Assembly (NCBI GenBank): GCA_049522565.1
Contig: JBEKNT010000269.1
Location: 1-9,769, forward strand
Length of the DNA: 9,769 nucleotides
From: JASHVB01 sp049522565
GTDB lineage: Bacteria > Pseudomonadota > Alphaproteobacteria > Acetobacterales > Acetobacteraceae
Direction of reading: 5' to 3'
Position 1 is the stretch's first letter. Each line of letters opens with the position of its first letter. The position numbers were made by a program, and so were the translations under genes. Under the pieces are notes generated by a model. The model saw nothing but the letters and a program-made list of their open reading frames with translations. It made no database searches and was not told the origin of the DNA. Positions 6,613 to 9,769 of this stretch are shown piece after piece.

Positions 6613-7482
6613 ATGGCAACACGCTGGCAGAACTTGCAGGGGCTTCGCGTCATCCTGCGCTATTGGTCGGGCACCGCCGGCGTGATTCTTGTCGCTGCAT
6701 TCACCGTGCTTGCCGTCATCGGCCCGCTGATCGCGCCGCATGGTCCGTTCGAGGTCGTCTACCGCACCGATCATTCGGTACTGCGCCTGTCGCCGCCAAC
6801 CTGGCGGGCGTTGTTCGGCACCACCAACCAGGGCATGGACGTGTTCAGCCAATTGCTGTGGGGCACGCGGGTGGCCATGCTCGTCGGCCTGCTTTCGGCG
6901 GTCGGCAGTGTTGTGCTGGGCACCATCGTCGGCCTGGTTGCCGGCTATTTCGGCGGCTGGATCGACGAGGTGCTGATGCGGCTGACCGACGTGGCCTTCG
7001 GCATTCCGTTCCTGCCCTTCGCGATGGTGGTGATCTCGATTACCCACCCCAGTCTCGGCCTGGTCATTATGCTCGTCGTGTTCTTCCTGTGGCGCACCAC
7101 GGCGCGCGTCATCCGTGCCCAGGTGCTGTCGTTGCGCGTGCGTCCGTTCGTGTGGGCGGCGCGTGCCGCCGGCGCCGGCCATCTGCGCATCCTGCTGCAC
7201 CACATCACGCCGAATGTGCTGCCGCTGAGTTTTCTCTACGCCGCCATCGGCGTGCAGGCCGGGGTGATGCTGGAAGCGGCACTGAGCTTCCTGGGCTACG
7301 GCGATCCCAACGCAATGAGCTGGGGCACCATGCTGAATGCGGCGTTCCAGGCCGGCGCGATGCGCACCGCCTGGTGGTGGGTGCTGCCGCCCGGCGTGGC
7401 GCTGTCGCTGTTCGTCGTCGCCATCTTCATGATCACCCGCGCCTACGAGGAATTGCTCAATCCCCGGCTGCGGGTGCTGTAA
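6613..7482 (+). CDS. ABC importer permease, DppC/OppC type
   Basis: A 289-residue inner-membrane permease, partner of the preceding DppB-type protein. The N-terminus matches the OppC pattern: a first membrane segment at about 21-42, then a periplasmic stretch leading to 'FGTTNQGMDVFSQLLWGTRVA' (68-88). The transport domain follows with 'VAGYFGGWIDEVLMRLTDVAFGIPFLP'. The coupling loop is 'RPFVWAARAAGAGHLRIL' (177-194), followed by 'HHITPNVLP' and 'EAALSFLGYGDP' (221-232), both strongly typical. The start at 6613 lies 8 nt after the previous stop without a clear Shine-Dalgarno site, so it is probably coupled. The stop is 2 nt before the next gene's ATG. Nothing looks truncated or unusual. Confidence 0.95.
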   Translation: MATRWQNLQGLRVILRYWSGTAGVILVAAFTVLAVIGPLIAPHGPFEVVYRTDHSVLRLSPPTWRALFGTTNQGMDVFSQLLWGTRVAMLVGLLSAVGSVVLGTIVGLVAGYFGGWIDEVLMRLTDVAFGIPFLPFAMVVISITHPSLGLVIMLVVFFLWRTTARVIRAQVLSLRVRPFVWAARAAGAGHLRILLHHITPNVLPLSFLYAAIGVQAGVMLEAALSFLGYGDPNAMSWGTMLNAAFQAGAMRTAWWWVLPPGVALSLFVVAIFMITRAYEELLNPRLRVL

Positions 7483-7484
7483 AC

Positions 7485-8501
7485 ATGGCGCTGCTGGAAG
7501 TCGAAAACCTGGAGGTCCGCTACCGCACCGGCGCCGGCGAAGCCAAGGCGGCGGACGGCATTTCCTTCGCGATCGACAAGGGCATGTGCCTGGGCCTGGT
7601 CGGTGAATCCGGCTGCGGCAAATCGACCGTTGCGAAGGCGATCCTCGGCATCCTGCCGCCGGCGGGACGCATTGCCGGCGGCGCGATCCGCTATGCCGGC
7701 CGCGACCTGGTCGGCATGACGCAAGCCGAACTGCGCCGCATTCGCTGGCAGCACATCGCGCTGGTGCCGCAAAGCGCGATGAACGGGCTCGATCCGGTCT
7801 ATACGGTCGAAAGCCAGCTTACCGAGGCGATCACGGCGCATCAGCGCATGCCGGCGGCACAGCGCCGCCGCCGCATCGCCGAATTGTTCGCGCTGGTCGG
7901 GCTGGAGCCGGGACGGGTGCGGGATTATCCGCACCAGTTCAGCGGCGGGATGCGCCAGCGCGCGATGATCGCCATGGCGATGGTGCTCGATCCGCCGCTG
8001 ATCGTCGCCGACGAACCGACCACCGGGCTCGACGTGCTGGTACAGGACCAGATCCTGCAACAGATCAGGCAACTGCACGAGCAGTTCGGCAAGGCGATGC
8101 TGCTGATCACCCACGACATGGCGGTGGTATCGGAGAACTGCGATCGTATCGCTGTGATGTATGCCGGCCGCATCATGGAGTATGGCGGCGAGGCGGTGTT
8201 CCGCACGCCGTATCATCCTTACACGCTGGGCCTGTGCAACGCATTCCCGGACCTGGCGGACCGCGGGCGCGCGCTGATCTCGATTCCCGGCACGCCGCCA
8301 AACCTCGTTACGCCACCGGTTGGTTGCCGCTTCCACGCGCGCTGTCCGTTCGTGACGTCACTCTGCGCAGATGTGGTGCCGCCGCTGATCGAGGTGACGC
8401 CAGGCCATGTCGTGGCCTGTCATCACGTTGGCCACGCGGAGAGTTTCCGCGAACGCGCGGCAGACCCGGCGACCTGGCATGAGGATGCGCGCAGGCCGTG
8501 A
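7485..8501 (+). CDS. ABC importer ATP-binding protein, OppD/DppD type
   Basis: A 338-residue ATPase, the second nucleotide-binding subunit of the importer, expected to form a heterodimer with the OppF-type protein encoded at the other end of the operon. It shows Walker A GESGCGKST (40-48), Q-loop 'LVPQSAMNGLDPVYTV', signature FSGGMRQR (152-159), Walker B and D-loop LIVADEPTTGLD (172-183) and H-loop LITHDMAVV (207-215). The C-terminal extension with 'HPYTLGLCNAFP' and 'GCRFHARCPF' marks the oligopeptide-transporter class. All catalytic motifs look intact. The ATG at 7485 was chosen because it starts the family N-terminus 'MALLEVENLEVRY' and sits 2 nt after the permease stop; the same frame is open much further upstream, but only as antisense-like shadow within the permease gene. 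Confidence 0.95.
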   Translation: MALLEVENLEVRYRTGAGEAKAADGISFAIDKGMCLGLVGESGCGKSTVAKAILGILPPAGRIAGGAIRYAGRDLVGMTQAELRRIRWQHIALVPQSAMNGLDPVYTVESQLTEAITAHQRMPAAQRRRRIAELFALVGLEPGRVRDYPHQFSGGMRQRAMIAMAMVLDPPLIVADEPTTGLDVLVQDQILQQIRQLHEQFGKAMLLITHDMAVVSENCDRIAVMYAGRIMEYGGEAVFRTPYHPYTLGLCNAFPDLADRGRALISIPGTPPNLVTPPVGCRFHARCPFVTSLCADVVPPLIEVTPGHVVACHHVGHAESFRERAADPATWHEDARRP

Positions 8502-8522
8502 TGGTCCAACGCAACTTTGCCG

Positions 8523-8544
8523 CTTATGCTCCGGCCAGCATAAG
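8523..8544 (+). promoter_or_regulatory. Perfect 8-bp dyad overlapping the ribosome binding site of the second MmgE/PrpD gene
   Basis: CTTATGCT (8523-8530) and AGCATAAG (8537-8544) are perfect inverted repeats around CCGGCC, itself self-complementary. The AAGGGG ribosome binding site (8542-8547), 10 nt before the ATG at 8558, shares its first three bases with the 3' arm. As RNA the hairpin could partly hide the site; as DNA the 22-bp dyad could be a regulator operator. It stands out as AT-richer than its surroundings. Confidence 0.5.
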
Positions 8545-8557
8545 GGGAAAACGGTCG

Positions 8558-9769
8558 ATGGGTGTCACGGCAGAACTTTGCGACAAGATCGTCGCCACGA
8601 CGTTCGCATCGCTTACGCCTGAGGCGGTCACGAAGGCTCGGCGGCTGGTGCTGGACGGCATCGCCGTCGCCGTCGCCGGCAGCCGCGAGGAGGCGATCGG
8701 TATCCTGGCCGATCACTATCGCAGCCTCGGCGGCACGCCGGACGCACCGGTGCTCGGGCTCGGCTTTCGCACTTCGGCTACCGCGGCGGCGGTGCTGAAC
8801 GGTGCGTCAATGCACGTGCTGGATTTCGAGCCGATGTGGAACCCGGCCAATCACGCGCTGTCCACCACGCTGCCGGCGATCCTGTCGCTTGCGGAATCCC
8901 GCAAGCTGGCAGGCCGAGACATCGTGACCGCGCTGGTCAAGGGGATTGAAATGGCGGGCTGGATCCGTGCCGCCAGCCATCACGGCGCCATTCGTTTCCA
9001 TCCGCCGGCGATGGTCGGACCGATGGGTGCGTCGGTCGCGGCGGGGCATGTGCTTGGCCTGGATGCCGGGCAACAGGCGCATGCGCTGGGCATCGCGGCG
9101 TCCCGCTGCGGCGGCCTGACCGCCAATGCCGGCACGATGACCAAGTCGACGCATTGCGGCCAGGGCGTCATGCTGGGGATGGAAGCGGCGATGCTCGCGG
9201 CGCGCGGTTTCACCGCCAATCCGGAGCCGTTCGAGGCGCACCAGGGCTATGTGCACGCGTTCGGCACGCCGGAATTCCAGCCGCGCGACCTGCTGAACTT
9301 CGGCCCGCCGTTCCGCGTGGTCGATCCGGGCTACGTGATCAAGCTGTTTCCCAGCCAGTTTGCCACCCAATTCGTGATCACCGCCGGACTGGATCTGCAC
9401 CGGCGCATCGACGATCCGAAACGGATAGTTCAGCGTGCAATATACGCTTTCCACCGCCTTGCTGCGCGGGTTTGTGAACATCGACACGTTCACCGACGAG
9501 GCCGTGCGCGCGCCCGACATCGGGCAAATGCTCGACAAGGTGTCGGTGCGGATGGTGCCGGAGATCCCCGCGCGTTTCGACCTGATGCATGTGGAGGCAG
9601 AGGTCGAGTTGACCGACGGCAGCGTGGTGAGCACGCGCTGCGACGGGCCGCGCGGCATGTGGGGCCAACCGGCGATCAGCGACGACGAGCATCTCGTCAA
9701 GGTCAGGGATTGCCTGTCGAAGCGCCTGCCGTCCGATCGGATGGAACGCTGCATCGCGCTCGCGCGCTC
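8558..9769 (+). pseudogene. MmgE/PrpD family gene (second copy), internal deletion plus frameshift, cut by window end
   Basis: From ATG 8558 the frame encodes a clear MmgE/PrpD protein: 'LDGIAVAVAGSREE', 'SMHVLDFEPMWNPANHALS' (84-102), 'FHPPAMVGPMGAS' (147-159), 'TMTKSTHCGQG' with Lys196, and 'IKLFPSQFATQF' with Lys262. Homology in this frame ends at 'DDPKRI' (residue 290, base 9427). It resumes at 9429 in the next frame with 'FSVQYTLSTALLRGFVNIDTFTDEAV' and continues to the window end. That second frame has a TAG at 9426-9428 directly before it. Compared with the intact copy at 1090-2436, the Lys-to-Tyr distance is about 24 residues short, so roughly 71 nt are missing, not a multiple of three. 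Glu91 replaces the expected Asp, and Gln267 replaces the His found in the first copy. Only the last residues appear to lie outside the window. It is the last gene of the importer operon. An assembly error is the main alternative. Confidence 0.8.

Noticed and set aside
1..9769. CRISPR arrays, tRNA or rRNA genes, transposase genes, toxin-antitoxin or phage genes
   Set aside because: No regularly spaced repeats, no cloverleaf-like or rRNA stretches, and no protein of those families was seen.

Overview
The window is about 9.8 kb of high-G+C DNA (roughly two thirds G+C by eye) with tightly packed genes, short gaps and long antisense shadow frames. This fits a free-living proteobacterium with a large catabolic repertoire. 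Acetobacteraceae/Rhodospirillales or Burkholderiales are my guesses; nothing here fixes the taxon.

Layout: (1) 213-1061 (+), a crotonase-fold (enoyl-CoA hydratase/isomerase family) enzyme with a strong ribosome binding site. (2) 1090-2436 (-), an intact MmgE/PrpD-family protein, convergent with the crotonase; the 28-bp gap and the gene's stop codon lie in a possible bidirectional hairpin. (3) A 127-bp divergent gap at 2437-2563. (4) A + strand operon for a complete peptide/nickel-type (family 5) ABC importer: OppF/DppF-like ATPase (2564-3601), substrate-binding protein (3598-5460), DppB-like permease (5636-6604), DppC-like permease (6613-7482) and OppD/DppD-like ATPase (7485-8501). (5) A second MmgE/PrpD-family gene (8558 to the window end), broken by an internal deletion plus frameshift.

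The most unusual item is the binding protein. Its two halves are in the wrong order. After a Tat-type signal peptide comes the part that normally forms the C-terminal half of a family 5 binding protein, followed by the part that normally forms the N-terminal half. It reads as a circular permutation in one uninterrupted frame.

Working model (inference): the importer brings in a small organic substrate, not necessarily a peptide, and the MmgE/PrpD and crotonase enzymes process it or its CoA derivative. The two MmgE/PrpD proteins differ at active-site positions, so they probably do not share one reaction. Two intercistronic dyads, one in the binding-protein/permease gap and one over the ribosome binding site of the second MmgE/PrpD gene, suggest post-transcriptional tuning within the operon.
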